Shown here piece after piece: positions 1 to 7,825 of a DNA stretch of 26,312 nucleotides (positions are counted from its first letter, which is position 1; the number at the start of each line of letters is the position of its first letter). Origin of the DNA: Zelonia costaricensis (lineage: Eukaryota > Euglenozoa > Kinetoplastea > Trypanosomatida > Trypanosomatidae). The DNA is taken from the NCBI GenBank assembly GCA_030849075.1, contig JASAOO010003164.1, forward strand, positions 1 through 26,312, given 5' to 3'. A program made the translations under genes and the position numbers. The notes beneath the pieces were generated by a model that did no database searches, was not told the origin of the DNA, and worked only from the letters and a program-made list of their open reading frames with translations.

Positions 1-379
1 CCTTCACCACCACCTCAGTACAACAGTAAAGACAAGGAGAAGGAGAAACACGTCAGCGGCACAGGACTGGCAGGCGGGGACCACACCGCAGCGAGGTGAC
101 GTTGGAGGAGGAGGCACACACGCGCGGAGCGGTGCTGGGCAGTCTTGTGGACGCGGTGCGGTGGGTAACAACGCGTCACTGAGGACCGCGTGAAGCGGGA
201 ATTCACCCATCTACGCCTTGCGCATATGTGTGTGTGTGTGTGGGCACATGTGCACGCTCGCCGGCGGAACCCTCTCTCGCATCCCCGACTCGCTCGCCCA
301 TCTCCCCCTACCCTCCAACCCCCCCTCACGCCCAACCTCCCTCAACCCACGCAGGGCTGCTCCTCCCCTCTTGTTGACC

Positions 380-423
380 ACTTTTTCCTTCCTTCTATCT
401 CTACCTCTCTCTGCCGCGCGCAG
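380..423 (+). promoter_or_regulatory. Predicted spliced-leader acceptor for the START-domain gene
   Basis: A pyrimidine-rich tract runs from about 380 to 414, and the first AG after it is at 422-423. Trypanosomatids normally trans-splice at the first AG downstream of such a tract. This would give a 5' UTR of about 247 nt containing the CA repeat and no upstream ATG. A second candidate is the tract at 575-600 with AG at 605-606, giving a 5' UTR of about 64 nt. Confidence 0.5.
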
Positions 424-449
424 CGACTCACGTGTGTGCCGAGGCCCCT

Positions 450-450
<1 letters not shown>

Positions 451-502
<52 letters not shown>
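451..502. repeat. (CA)26 microsatellite
   Basis: This is a perfect dinucleotide repeat of 26 units, read directly. It starts 27 nt after the predicted splice AG at 422-423 and would therefore lie in the 5' UTR of the START-domain gene. Length polymorphism between strains is likely. Confidence 0.95.
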
Positions 503-506
<4 letters not shown>

Positions 507-670
507 CGTTTAGGTCCGCATCATTACTCGAGCCCCACCCCCCTCCCACCACGACGCGTTGCCCTCTCCCGGATCGCTCTCCCTCCCTCTCTCACCGCCC
601 CACCAGAACCCACGCGCGGACGCGTGGCTCTGACGCGGTCATCTCTCACAATTTGCCAACTACGCGTATC

Positions 671-2449
671 ATGGCGTATCTGCTGCCCGCTTCCACAGCT
701 GCGTCGACGCACTACGTGGCGGGACGGGACGCCAGCATTGCTGAGGGTGCTGGCGTTGCGGCTGGACCGATCAGCGCTATGCTGCAGGGCGTCCGCACGC
801 TACTGCACGGCGTGCCCTCCACCGTGGCCTCACGGGTTAACACAGACGACGGCGACCGCGTCACCACTGCGAGTCGTCGCACAACCACGTCGACCGCTGT
901 CCGTGAAGCTTCCCTCATGTCGGAGAAGAGGAGCAGCACGAGCCAACGTGGCGGTGCCGCTCCTCTGCCTGTGAGCAGCGTCCCTCGCAGTCCCTCGCCG
1001 CTGTCCAGCCGCCGCCAAGCCGCCGCCACCGCCGTGGCTACCACTGCGACAGCCGCGACAGACGCGGAGCTCTACGAGTGCGCCGTGGACTGCGGTGATG
1101 TCGAGGAGATCTTGCGCTGCCCGCTGCCACCCGTGCCGGGATGCCCCACACCGTACGCCTTGGGCCAACGCGCGGCGCACGCGGGCGGCAACGGCTCCGC
1201 CGCCGCCGCCGTCCCGCCGCCTTCGTCGCCGAGGCAGCCCACGCCTTCGCCGCCCCTCGTGTTCCGTTGCATCGTGGCGGACCCGGACACCGGCATCGCG
1301 GTGTACAGCACCCCCGTGGAGGAGTGCCCGATGCACCTCATGCGCGCCTACGTGGTGCTGCCGTGCTCGGCGGCGGACGTGCTGCGGTACATGGACAACG
1401 ACACGCGGCCCCTCTGGGACAACCACATCCGGCGCAGCGCGCTGCTGCGGGAACTGACGCCGCCCGCTGTCCTCGCCGCGCACACGGCGCAGTACCGCCT
1501 CTCCAGCTCCATCGGTACGGCCCGCGCGGCCGGGCGGCAGCGCAGCCCGACGAGCCTCTCCGCGCAGCACCGCACGGGGAGCAGTGGCAGCGACGGGTAC
1601 GACGGCGGCGCCGCGCGCAGCGCTCCGCTGCGGCAGGCGGCGGCGACGCCCGCACGGCCGTTCCGCTACGAGCGTGGCCAGCGCCGCGTCGCGATCCACT
1701 ACCTCGAGACGCGCTCGCCGGTGCCGTTTGTGCAGGACCGCGACTTCGAGATCGTCGTCGCAGAGGAGGTGCGCGCGGACGGCTCGGCCTACACCAAGGC
1801 CTTCTCCACGCCGCTGGGGTACCACATGCCGCTCGATCCCCAGCAATCCCGGTACGTCCGCGCCGTGGTGCTGCTGTCCGGCATCGTCGCCCGTCCGCTG
1901 GACGCACGCCGCGCTGCGCTGGAGGGCGCCCTCCCGCCGCTGCTCCTGCGCGACATGCAAGAGCGGGCTGCCGCTGCTGCTGCTGCTGCTGCTGCTGCAG
2001 CGGCGCGCAATAAGAGGAAGTCGAAGGCGTCTGCGGCGCCGCCGCCGCCGCCGCTGTCCTCCGCGCCACCGGGACGCGAGTACTGCGTTGTCGAGTACGT
2101 GGGGCTCGTGCACCCGATGGGCATGCTGCCAGCCGTGCTGGTGAACATGGTCATCTCCGCCCAGCTGAATGCCCTGCGCAAGATGCAGGCGTTCATCCTC
2201 GGCCACCCCATGGCAAGCCTTCGACCCGGCGCCGCGGACGGAGGTGCTGGCGCGGCGTCGTCGCAGCCAGGCGAGGGCGCCACGCCACCGCTGGCGGAGC
2301 TCTCTGTGGCGCTGCAGTCCACGCGGGAGGACGGGGCGGGGGCGGGGACGCCGGCCGCGGCGCCGACCCCGTCCCCGAGCCGCTCCGCGCCGTCGTCCAA
2401 CCTCTCCTGGTGGCGCCGGCAGACGCACCGCCTCCGTTCTCGACTGTAG
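671..2449 (+). CDS. START-domain lipid-binding protein
   Basis: The 592-residue protein carries a START (StAR-related lipid transfer) fold. START proteins bind one lipid or sterol in a hydrophobic cavity and move it between membranes or sense it; the ligand here cannot be told. The domain spans roughly residues 197-508. It begins near a VFRCIV strand, continues through LPCSAADVLRYMDND and LWDNHIRRSALLREL, then RRVAIHYLETRSPVPFVQDRDFEI, and ends in VEYVGLVHPMGMLPAVLVNM plus a long C-terminal helix (QLNALRKMQAF). These match the family's DxxxRxxWD, RDF and P-x-x-LVN signatures. Two low-complexity inserts interrupt it: a Ser/Gly/Ala loop at about 277-330 and a run of 13 alanines at 433-445 followed by Lys/Arg and Pro. 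The first 190 and last 75 residues look disordered. I chose the ATG at 671 because it is the first ATG after the predicted splice sites and the frame upstream reads through a CA repeat. No signal peptide is evident. Confidence 0.85.
   Translation: MAYLLPASTAASTHYVAGRDASIAEGAGVAAGPISAMLQGVRTLLHGVPSTVASRVNTDDGDRVTTASRRTTTSTAVREASLMSEKRSSTSQRGGAAPLPVSSVPRSPSPLSSRRQAAATAVATTATAATDAELYECAVDCGDVEEILRCPLPPVPGCPTPYALGQRAAHAGGNGSAAAAVPPPSSPRQPTPSPPLVFRCIVADPDTGIAVYSTPVEECPMHLMRAYVVLPCSAADVLRYMDNDTRPLWDNHIRRSALLRELTPPAVLAAHTAQYRLSSSIGTARAAGRQRSPTSLSAQHRTGSSGSDGYDGGAARSAPLRQAAATPARPFRYERGQRRVAIHYLETRSPVPFVQDRDFEIVVAEEVRADGSAYTKAFSTPLGYHMPLDPQQSRYVRAVVLLSGIVARPLDARRAALEGALPPLLLRDMQERAAAAAAAAAAAAARNKRKSKASAAPPPPPLSSAPPGREYCVVEYVGLVHPMGMLPAVLVNMVISAQLNALRKMQAFILGHPMASLRPGAADGGAGAASSQPGEGATPPLAELSVALQSTREDGAGAGTPAAAPTPSPSRSAPSSNLSWWRRQTHRLRSRL
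1967..2005 (+). repeat. GCT/GCN trinucleotide repeat encoding poly-alanine
   Basis: Thirteen consecutive alanine codons, mostly GCT, lie inside the START-domain coding region at residues 433-445. They fall in a loop just before the last conserved strand of the domain. Such runs usually vary in length between strains. Confidence 0.9.
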
Positions 2450-3125
2450 AGGCAGGGCGGCGTGTGCGTGTGTGCGTTTGTGTGTAGGGGAAAGGTGGAG
2501 GGTTGGGGTTGTGACGGAGAGGGGGAGAAAGGGTCCGGGATGCGTGGGGGCGGGTCAGTGGAGTCGCTCCTACTGCATGGTCCTCTCCCCCCTTCTCTCT
2601 CCATCTCCTACTCCAGTGCTACCGTCCATTGAAGTCGCTATGGGGATGTGCGTGCATGTGGGGGCTTGCGTGTCCGGCCCCTCCTGCCGCCCCACGAACC
2701 GTTGCCCCCCTCCCCCCTCCCCCCGCTTCAGCGCAGAGGCGGCAACTCAACACAACGTCCTACCGTGCTCGCTCGTCGTATTCATATCAAGTTCCCAAAT
2801 GGAAGAGTTGCTCCCTCTGCGTGAGCGGCGCCGCCGATGCCGACACTCGCGATAAAGGATGTGCATTTTATGTGTGCGTGTGTGTGTGTGTGTATGTACG
2901 CCTGCATATGTGCGTGTGCCGCATCGCGGTGCTGTTGCTGCTGCGCACAACCCCTCTCTTGTCCTCCTCCTTCCCCCCTCTTGCTCCACTGTCCTCTTCG
3001 ACGGCCTGTCGTCCTCCCACTCCACTCTCACGTCCGCCGTAGGGCTCCTCACCAACCCACCTCTCTCTCTCTCCTCTCTCCACTCACTTACTCTCGATTC
3101 TGACCCGTCTCCCCCACACAGCCCA
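2450..3125. other. Spacer between the START-domain gene and PWP1
   Basis: This is the 3' UTR of the upstream gene and the 5' flank of PWP1. It holds GT-rich stretches (2459-2486 and a run at 2871-2892), several C/T-rich tracts and the splice acceptor listed separately. ATG-initiated frames in it are short and composed of simple repeats. I see no further gene. Confidence 0.7.
2950..3042 (+). promoter_or_regulatory. Predicted spliced-leader acceptor for PWP1
   Basis: A long pyrimidine-rich stretch at about 2950-3035 is followed by its first AG at 3041-3042, giving a 5' UTR of about 83 nt with no upstream ATG. A second strong tract at 3061-3118 ends in AG at 3120-3121, but splicing there would leave only 4 nt before the ATG at 3126. 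That second AG would instead favour the in-frame ATG at 3138. Confidence 0.55.
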
Positions 3126-4466
3126 ATGCCGTCTGGGATGCTGACGACCTTCTGCTGGGTCCCCAAGGGGGCCATGAAGGCGACCCCGATCCTGTCCACC
3201 GACACGGCGGAGCAGGCACGCGAGAAGCTGCGCCACCAGCACCCCGACTACGTCGAGGAGGAGGAGCAGCAGCAGGGGCTGAAGGGGCGCGCCGGTGCCG
3301 ACGCGGCAGAGAGCGACGCCGACTTCGAGGACGAGGGCGACGAGCAGGACGCAAACGTGGACGACACACTGCGTGCCTTCGCCGGCGGAGGCCCGGGCGC
3401 GCTGCTAGAGGAGGTGGAGTCGGACGACGAGGAGGAGCTGGAGGACACCACCTTCAAGCCGACCGACCTCGTCTTCACCGTTGCCTGCGCGGACCCGCAG
3501 ACGCCGCGGCTGGAGCTGTACGTCTACGACGAGCCGGAGGACAACATGTACGTGCACCACGACATGGAGATCTCGGCCTTCCCGCTGTGCAGCTCGTGGC
3601 TGACAGACGGGACGATGTCGATGCTGGCGGTGGGCACGATGCTGCCCTTTATTGAGATTTGGGCGCTGGACGTCATGGACTCCGTCGAGCCCGCCATCAT
3701 CCTCGGTGGGTGCGAGAGGCAGTCGTACAACTACTCGAAGAAGATGCTGAAGCGGCACCTGAAGCCGGACTCGCACACGGAGGCGGTGCTGTCCGTGAAG
3801 TGGAACACCGTCGCGCAGAACATCTTCGCCTCCGGCAGCGCCGATCGCACCATCAAGCTGTGGGACCTCAACCAGGGTGGCGCTTGCCTTGGCACGTACA
3901 GTGAGCCCGAGAAGGTGCAGTCACTCGACTGGCACGCGACGGAGGCAAACCTGCTCCTGTCCGGCGGCTTCGACGCGAGCATGGTGCTGCGGGACTGCCG
4001 GCAGCCGGACCAGACAGCCCAGCGCTACACAATGCCGGGCGTGATTGAGCACGTGGAGTTTGTGCCGTCGGCCAGTGCGGCGGCTGCAGCGCCGGTGGTG
4101 ATGGCCTCCACGAGTGACGGCCACTGGGCCGCCTTCGACACGCGCATGAGCAGCAGCGGCGGCCGCGGCGGTGGTGCGGCGGCCTTGTGGCAGCTCCAGC
4201 CACACGGTGCCGACACCACCTTCAGCTGCTCTCGACAGGTGCCAGGCCTCTTCGCCACGGGCGGCAAGGAGGGCGAGATCGCGCTGTGGGACGGCCGCGA
4301 CAGCAGTGCGGCGCCGAAGATGATCGTGTCGCGCGGCTACAAGACCGGCTCGGTGCTGTCACTCAACTTCCACCCCAACTCGCCGCACATCCTCGGCGCT
4401 GGCGGGGCGGCGGGTGCACCGCTGGTGTACACGATTACGTCGGACATCCGCGACGTGTTTCGGTGA
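3126..4466 (+). CDS. PWP1: Periodic tryptophan protein 1 homologue (WD40)
   Basis: The 446-residue protein is a WD40 beta-propeller of the PWP1 family, nuclear or nucleolar proteins tied to ribosome biogenesis and chromatin control in yeast and animals. Family hallmarks are plain. The N-terminus contains TFCWVPKGAMKATP, like the family's AxxWVPKGxxKxxP. Residues about 45-109 form an acidic Glu/Asp segment. LELYVYDEPEDNMYVHHD and the following AFPLC segment match the conserved block just before the propeller, then comes IEIWALDVMDSVEPAIILGG. WD repeats follow, for example ASGSADRTIKLWDLN near residue 237 and LSGGFDASMVLRDCRQ, and continue to the C-terminus. The repeat near 310-355 carries Ala- and Ser/Gly-rich insertions. 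The length is close to that of other family members. The start is the first ATG after the splice site; Met-5 at 3138 also fits and sits nearer the conserved N-terminus. Confidence 0.9.
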   Translation: MPSGMLTTFCWVPKGAMKATPILSTDTAEQAREKLRHQHPDYVEEEEQQQGLKGRAGADAAESDADFEDEGDEQDANVDDTLRAFAGGGPGALLEEVESDDEEELEDTTFKPTDLVFTVACADPQTPRLELYVYDEPEDNMYVHHDMEISAFPLCSSWLTDGTMSMLAVGTMLPFIEIWALDVMDSVEPAIILGGCERQSYNYSKKMLKRHLKPDSHTEAVLSVKWNTVAQNIFASGSADRTIKLWDLNQGGACLGTYSEPEKVQSLDWHATEANLLLSGGFDASMVLRDCRQPDQTAQRYTMPGVIEHVEFVPSASAAAAAPVVMASTSDGHWAAFDTRMSSSGGRGGGAAALWQLQPHGADTTFSCSRQVPGLFATGGKEGEIALWDGRDSSAAPKMIVSRGYKTGSVLSLNFHPNSPHILGAGGAAGAPLVYTITSDIRDVFR

Positions 4467-4802
4467 GAGGAAAGCACGTCTCCCGTGTCGAGGACGGCGT
4501 CGTGCTGCTGCTGCCGCCGCACAAGCCGAAGCGGCGCCTCGGAGCGCGCGGGGGTATGCAGGGCCGCCGTTGAAGCGGCGAGGCTGTGTCGAGTAAGAAA
4601 CAAGAATACGCCTAAGTGCGCGCGTGTGTATGTGTGTGTGTGTGTGGCGCTCTGTGTGCGTGTCTCGTGGGGCCGTGACTGCCCCCCCCCCCTCCACACA
4701 CACCAACAAACACGCACACGCGCACACACCCACACACGCACGATAACACCAACGAACACACAGAGCGAAGAGTGATGAAGTACCGCGGTTGGGCGGGCGC
4801 TT

Positions 4803-5099
4803 ATGTGCGAGAGCGACTTCATCGCGTGGTGCAGGCGGACACGCATGCAGACGGATGCACAGGAGCACGAGCCGTTCAAGCTTCCGATGCAGGTCGAACT
4901 CCCCGGCGACGAAGGCAGCGGCGTTCCTCTTGAACGGTGCATTTTTCGATGGGTGGCCTTGCGGAGGAATACGTGGGCGATGCTGTGCCCAAGGACCGTG
5001 TCGAGGCGGCGTCAGTCACGGCGTCCACCTCCCGCTCCCACTGGCTGCGATGCGGTCGGGCCACGGGTGCCGCCAGTCCTTTACCGCGTGGGGGACTGA
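4803..5099 (+). CDS. Possible small ORF or gene remnant, unrecognised
   Basis: An ATG-initiated frame of 98 codons lies between PWP1 and TCTP. The first 45 or so residues look like ordinary protein (MCESDFIAWCRR, then KLPMQVELPGDEGSG) with G/C at most third positions. The rest turns Arg/Pro-rich and looks out of frame. From about 4934 the frame two bases later reads sensibly instead (VHFSMGGLAEEYVGDAVP), and the switch falls close to a run of five T at about 4944-4948. This could be a small gene with a single-base error, a decayed gene, or chance coding look in a 3' UTR. I recognise no family. No strong splice acceptor precedes it, which argues against an independent gene. Confidence 0.2.
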   Translation: MCESDFIAWCRRTRMQTDAQEHEPFKLPMQVELPGDEGSGVPLERCIFRWVALRRNTWAMLCPRTVSRRRQSRRPPPAPTGCDAVGPRVPPVLYRVGD

Positions 5100-5240
5100 G
5101 GTGCACACACTGCCTTGCGCTGCATCTCCACTCACTTTCCGTCTCCCTGCCTCTTGTCTCCACTGGACTTCACGAACCGCTACCTGCGACTTTACTTCAC
5201 CACATCCCCCGCCCCCCTCACCCAAAACTCGTGCCGCGGC

Positions 5241-5297
5241 CCCGCTTTCCCCCCTCCTCCTCCCCCTCCTCCTCTTGTGCTGGTGCACAACACACAG
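5241..5297 (+). promoter_or_regulatory. Predicted spliced-leader acceptor for TCTP
   Basis: A C/T-rich tract runs from about 5241 to 5277 and is followed by AG at 5296-5297, giving a 5' UTR of about 75 nt with no upstream ATG. Further AGs at 5301-5302 and 5369-5370 are possible, but the last would leave only two nucleotides before the start codon. Confidence 0.55.
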
Positions 5298-5372
5298 CCC
5301 AGCTCTCATTCTAGTCAGGTTCCATCCGCTCTCTACCCCCGCATCTAACTCTCCCACCCCCCTCCATCAGCC

Positions 5373-5827
5373 ATGAAGATCTTCAAGGACGTGCTCACCG
5401 GCGCCGAGGTTGTGTGTGACAACGATCGCCCGTTCGACGTGGAGGGCGACATCGCGTACGTCGTGAACGGCCGCTACATCGACATCGGCGGCGAGGACTA
5501 CGGTATCTCGGCCAACGTGGACGAGGACGCCGCGGAGGGCGCGACGGGCGACGTTGCGGAGGGCAAGGAGCGCGTGGTGGATGTGGTGCACAACAACCGC
5601 TACACCGAGACGTCGTACGACAAGGCGTCATACATGGCGCACATCCGCAACTACATGAAGCAGCTGCTGGAGAAGATCGAGGACGAGGCGGAGAAGAAGG
5701 CGTTCCAGGCGAACGCCGCAGCGTTCGTGAAGAAGGTGCTGAAGGACNGATCGTGCTGTGCCGCTGGGACGGCGAGACGCCGAAGTTCTACTTCTGGAAG
5801 GACGGCCTGAAGGGCGAGCGCGTCTAG
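5373..5827 (+). CDS. TCTP: Translationally controlled tumour protein, broken by an assembly gap
   Basis: TCTP is a small, abundant cytosolic protein of eukaryotes linked to growth, stress survival and cell-cycle progression. Codons 1-125 (5373-5747) are clearly TCTP: they start MKIFKDVLTGAEV, carry the first family signature around ISANVDEDAAEG (residues 45-56), and contain the helical hairpin, seen here as YMKQLLEKIEDEAEKK. At 5748 there is an N. Downstream the frame is shifted: 5750-5827 in another frame encode IVLCRWDGETPKFYFWKDGL plus five residues and a stop, which is the normal TCTP C-terminus. Together about 150 codons remain, against roughly 170 usual for the family, so about 20 codons (the EFYxGES-type segment) are missing at the N. 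I therefore read this as a gene with a sequence gap, not a natural pseudogene. The start codon follows a typical C-rich leader. Confidence 0.9.
5748..5748. other. Ambiguous base N marking a probable collapsed gap
   Basis: This is the only ambiguous base I saw in the window. The reading frame shifts across it and about 20 TCTP codons are absent, so the N probably stands for a gap of unknown size and not for one unread base. The G at 5749 could be the last base of a codon whose first part is missing. Confidence 0.8.
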
Positions 5828-6302
5828 ACGCGCAGTCGAAGTCGGTGGCTGACGCTCCAAGAAGAAGAAGAACGCAGGCAACGGTCGTCGCACTGCGTCA
5901 CGCACCCCGTTCCTCTCTCTCACTCTGTGTGACGCCCAACGGATGCGCCTCCGTCCTTCTCATCTTCTTTTAAAAGTGATTTCCTAAACAATGGCCTCTC
6001 TGTGCGTGTGTGTGTGGGTGTGGGTCCGAGTGCTTGTAAGTGTCTGGGTGTGGGTCGGAGTACCTCTGCATGCCTGCGTCTGTGCGCGTGCGGAGCTGCA
6101 TTCACTCCCCTTGCACGCTCACTCTTCTCTCTCTAGCTCTGTGCGATGCAGCGAGGCGTGTTGTTGTTGCTGGCGGGTCGGCAGCGCAACTCGCCGAGCG
6201 CAGGCACCGCAGAAGATGGACGAGAAGAGCAGGCGAAAAAGGAAGAGACACGACGAGGTGCTCGAGACCGGCGGCCACTCCCACCTGGTGTCGCCGAGAA
6301 AC

Positions 6303-6324
6303 GGGGGGGAGTGGGGGAGGGGGG
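6303..6324 (+). other. G-quadruplex-type motif
   Basis: Runs of 7, 5 and 6 guanines are separated by 3-nt and 1-nt spacers. The first run can supply two G-triplets, so the quadruplex rule of four G3 runs with short loops is met on the + (mRNA-sense) strand. Folding is not shown by sequence alone. Confidence 0.5.
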
Positions 6325-6722
6325 CAGAGGACTCGGCTGCCACGCGCCGATGCTTGCGTCTTTGTCTGGGCGTGCGTGTGGATGAGCCTGTGTCCCTCTT
6401 CTCCGCCCCGCTTCGCTCGAACCTTCCTTCGCTTTCTCGTCTTATCTCACCCGTCCTCCTCCCACGCGGTGCTCGACCTTCCACAGGGACGTGCGCTCGA
6501 GGTGGCGACGGAGGGGGGGGGTGTGAAGGGAGGAGAGGCGCGCCAGGCCGGAAGGGACGAAGAACCCAAAACGGGCAGAGGAGGTGTAACTGGCGACGGT
6601 GCACGTGTCTGCGCTGTTTACTTGTTGATGTGGACGTGTGTGCGTGTGGGTGTGTGTGTGTCTGTGTGTGGAACTGCGAGCTCATGGATGCGGGGCCGAT
6701 GTGCCACCGATAGATCGATACG

Positions 6723-6741
6723 CACACACACACACACACAC
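6723..6741. repeat. (CA)n microsatellite
   Basis: A short, nearly perfect CA repeat followed by further CA-rich sequence, in the spacer between TCTP and MUS81. Confidence 0.9.
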
Positions 6742-7129
6742 GCACACACGGGCACCCTTGCGTGTAGGTGAAAGCGCTGCCGTGCCTGTCGCATGAACCA
6801 AAAACAAACAAACAAAAAGCGAAGCAACGTCATGCGCAACCTATGAGCACACGAAAAGAGGCGTGAAGCGGAAAGGGGTCTCTCGTAGTGATGGTGTGAC
6901 GAGGATGGGGTGTGTGCGTGCTGCAGACGCGTAGTCAGCTCGAGGCAAGGGAGGTTGTAAGGAGGGGAGACCTTCACGCCAGCGTGCAGCATCTGCGAGC
7001 GCGTCGCTGACTCTCCCAGCCCAGCTGCTCAACATCCGAGTGACGCCTCCTCAAGCGGTGCGGCAAGCCGCTCTCTCTCCGCGCCCCGCACCCCGCACAC
7101 CCCAGCCATCAAGTCGCTGTAGACTGAGA

Positions 7130-7147
7130 GGGCGGGGCGGGCGGGGG
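7130..7147 (+). other. Canonical G-quadruplex motif with 1-nt loops
   Basis: Four G-runs of 3, 4, 3 and 5 are separated by single C bases. This fits the G3+N1-7 rule and has the loop length associated with the most stable quadruplexes. It lies on the + strand of the spacer between TCTP and MUS81. More G-runs follow at 7183-7199. Confidence 0.65.
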
Positions 7148-7572
7148 AAGAGGCGGAGGGAACGGAGGACGTAGTAAGGCGAGGGGGTGGGGTGGCGGGT
7201 GGCGGCTACACACAGACAGTCGCGTGCCACGGCGCACCTCTTTCCTCCGGCCCTCTCTCCTGCGCTACACCTTCTCGTGTTGCCCTGTCTTGCAACCGAG
7301 GCGCGTAAAGCACAGCGGCTCGCGGGGCGTCGTCGTCGTCGCCGTGTCAGAGGGCGACGTGGGCCCTTTTCGGCCCCCTCGGCTATGCTGATCAAACGCT
7401 CCATCTCGTCCCGCATTGCATCGCATCGCTCGCCTCTTTGCGCTGTAGCCTGTGTGCACTTCACTGTACTCGAGCGCATCGCCTCGCCTGCGTACGGTGT
7501 CGCGGAGGCTTGGTGGACGTGCCTTGCGTGTACAGGCGCAGCAAAATCGACAGTACGCAGCGCACGTGCCCG

Positions 7573-7593
7573 CTATTTTTCTTTTTGCAATAG
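7573..7593 (+). promoter_or_regulatory. Predicted spliced-leader acceptor for MUS81
   Basis: A T-rich tract at about 7573-7587 is followed by AG at 7592-7593, giving a 5' UTR of about 228 nt. That UTR would include the CA repeat at 7613-7640 and a short upstream ORF. A weaker alternative is the AG at 7727-7728 after a short pyrimidine stretch. Confidence 0.45.
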
Positions 7594-7608
7594 ACACCCA
7601 CACCCACC

Positions 7609-7612
<4 letters not shown>

Positions 7613-7640
<28 letters not shown>
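7613..7640. repeat. (CA)14 microsatellite
   Basis: A perfect CA repeat that begins 19 nt downstream of the predicted splice AG at 7592-7593, so it would lie in the 5' UTR of the MUS81 gene. Confidence 0.95.
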
Positions 7641-7643
<3 letters not shown>

Positions 7644-7747
7644 ACACGCAGAGGCCGGCACGCGGGGAGCTCTGCAACCGGGAGAGCTGCTCACGGACGT
7701 TGAGGTCCTGCTGCTTTCCGCCTTCTAGAAGGGGTGCGACACTTTCA

Positions 7748-7825
7748 ATGTTGCCATCACGAGCCGCATCGCCCAAACCACCTCTCCTGAACGACAACGT
7801 GCGTAGCGCGGCATCGTCGCCATGA
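7748..7825 (+). promoter_or_regulatory. Upstream ORF overlapping the MUS81 start codon
   Basis: An ATG at 7748 opens a 25-codon frame whose TGA (7823-7825) overlaps the MUS81 ATG (7822-7824) in an ATGA arrangement. Both candidate splice sites lie upstream of it, so the mRNA would carry it. Such a uORF normally lowers translation of the main frame, with some ribosomes reinitiating at the overlapping ATG. An unseen frameshift that makes it the true N-terminus is also possible. Confidence 0.4.

Larger units (their letters stand above)
1..670. other. Spacer and 5' flank upstream of the START-domain gene
   Basis: No convincing gene is visible. Bases 1-99 stay open in frame 1 and bases 2-191 in frame 2, so the C-terminus of an upstream gene may end here, but neither frame has clear coding bias. 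Next come a (TG)8 run at 227-242, a C/T-rich stretch from about 290 to 415, a 26-unit CA repeat at 451-502 and a second pyrimidine-rich stretch at 575-600. The long frame that continues upstream of the START gene reads through the CA repeat as Thr-His and is judged non-coding. Confidence 0.6.
4467..5372. other. Spacer between PWP1 and TCTP
   Basis: It starts with the PWP1 3' UTR, including a GT run near 4622-4646, a poly-C stretch near 4681 and interrupted CA repeats to about 4760. The middle part, about 4775-5100, is unusual for this window because it has no simple repeat and keeps coding-like frames (entered separately). From about 5105 the sequence becomes C/T-rich and leads to the TCTP splice acceptor. 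Confidence 0.65.
5828..7821. other. 2-kb spacer between TCTP and MUS81, with G-rich motifs
   Basis: This is the longest gene-free stretch. It contains the TCTP 3' UTR, GT-rich runs (6002-6060 and 6637-6669), CA repeats (6723-6741 and 7613-7640), and a middle part, about 6200-7200, that is rich in A and G on the + strand, opposite to the C/T-rich spacers elsewhere. Three G-run clusters sit in it. Frames on both strands are Arg/Pro/Ser- or Thr/His-rich and match no family. I cannot exclude a degenerate retroelement such as a SIDER in the 3' UTR, but I see no signature that proves one. Confidence 0.6.

Noticed and set aside
1..191. Open frames at the left edge (frame 1 to 99, frame 2 to 191) as the C-terminus of an upstream gene
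   Set aside because: Too short to judge, moderate third-position GC in frame 1, no recognisable domain. It could be real but cannot be supported from this window.
451..502. CA repeat as part of a CRISPR or telomeric array
   Set aside because: It is a simple dinucleotide microsatellite without spacers and without the telomeric TTAGGG motif.
218..670. N-terminal extension of the START-domain frame upstream of the ATG at 671
   Set aside because: It reads through a CA repeat as Thr-His repeats and lies mainly upstream of or within the predicted 5' UTR. There is no in-frame ATG after the candidate splice sites before 671.
830..2428. 532-codon open frame on the minus strand opposite the START-domain gene
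   Set aside because: Arg-rich shadow of the + strand coding region. The START motifs are on the + strand and no splice acceptor pattern precedes the minus frame.
5828..7821. SIDER-type degenerate retroelement in the TCTP 3' spacer
   Set aside because: The location and size would suit such an element, but I could not recognise a diagnostic signature by eye. A search with SIDER profiles would decide.
7187..7825. 212-codon + strand frame before MUS81 as a separate gene
   Set aside because: It passes through a CA repeat and has weak coding bias. Only its last 25 codons, starting at the ATG at 7748, are kept as an uORF.
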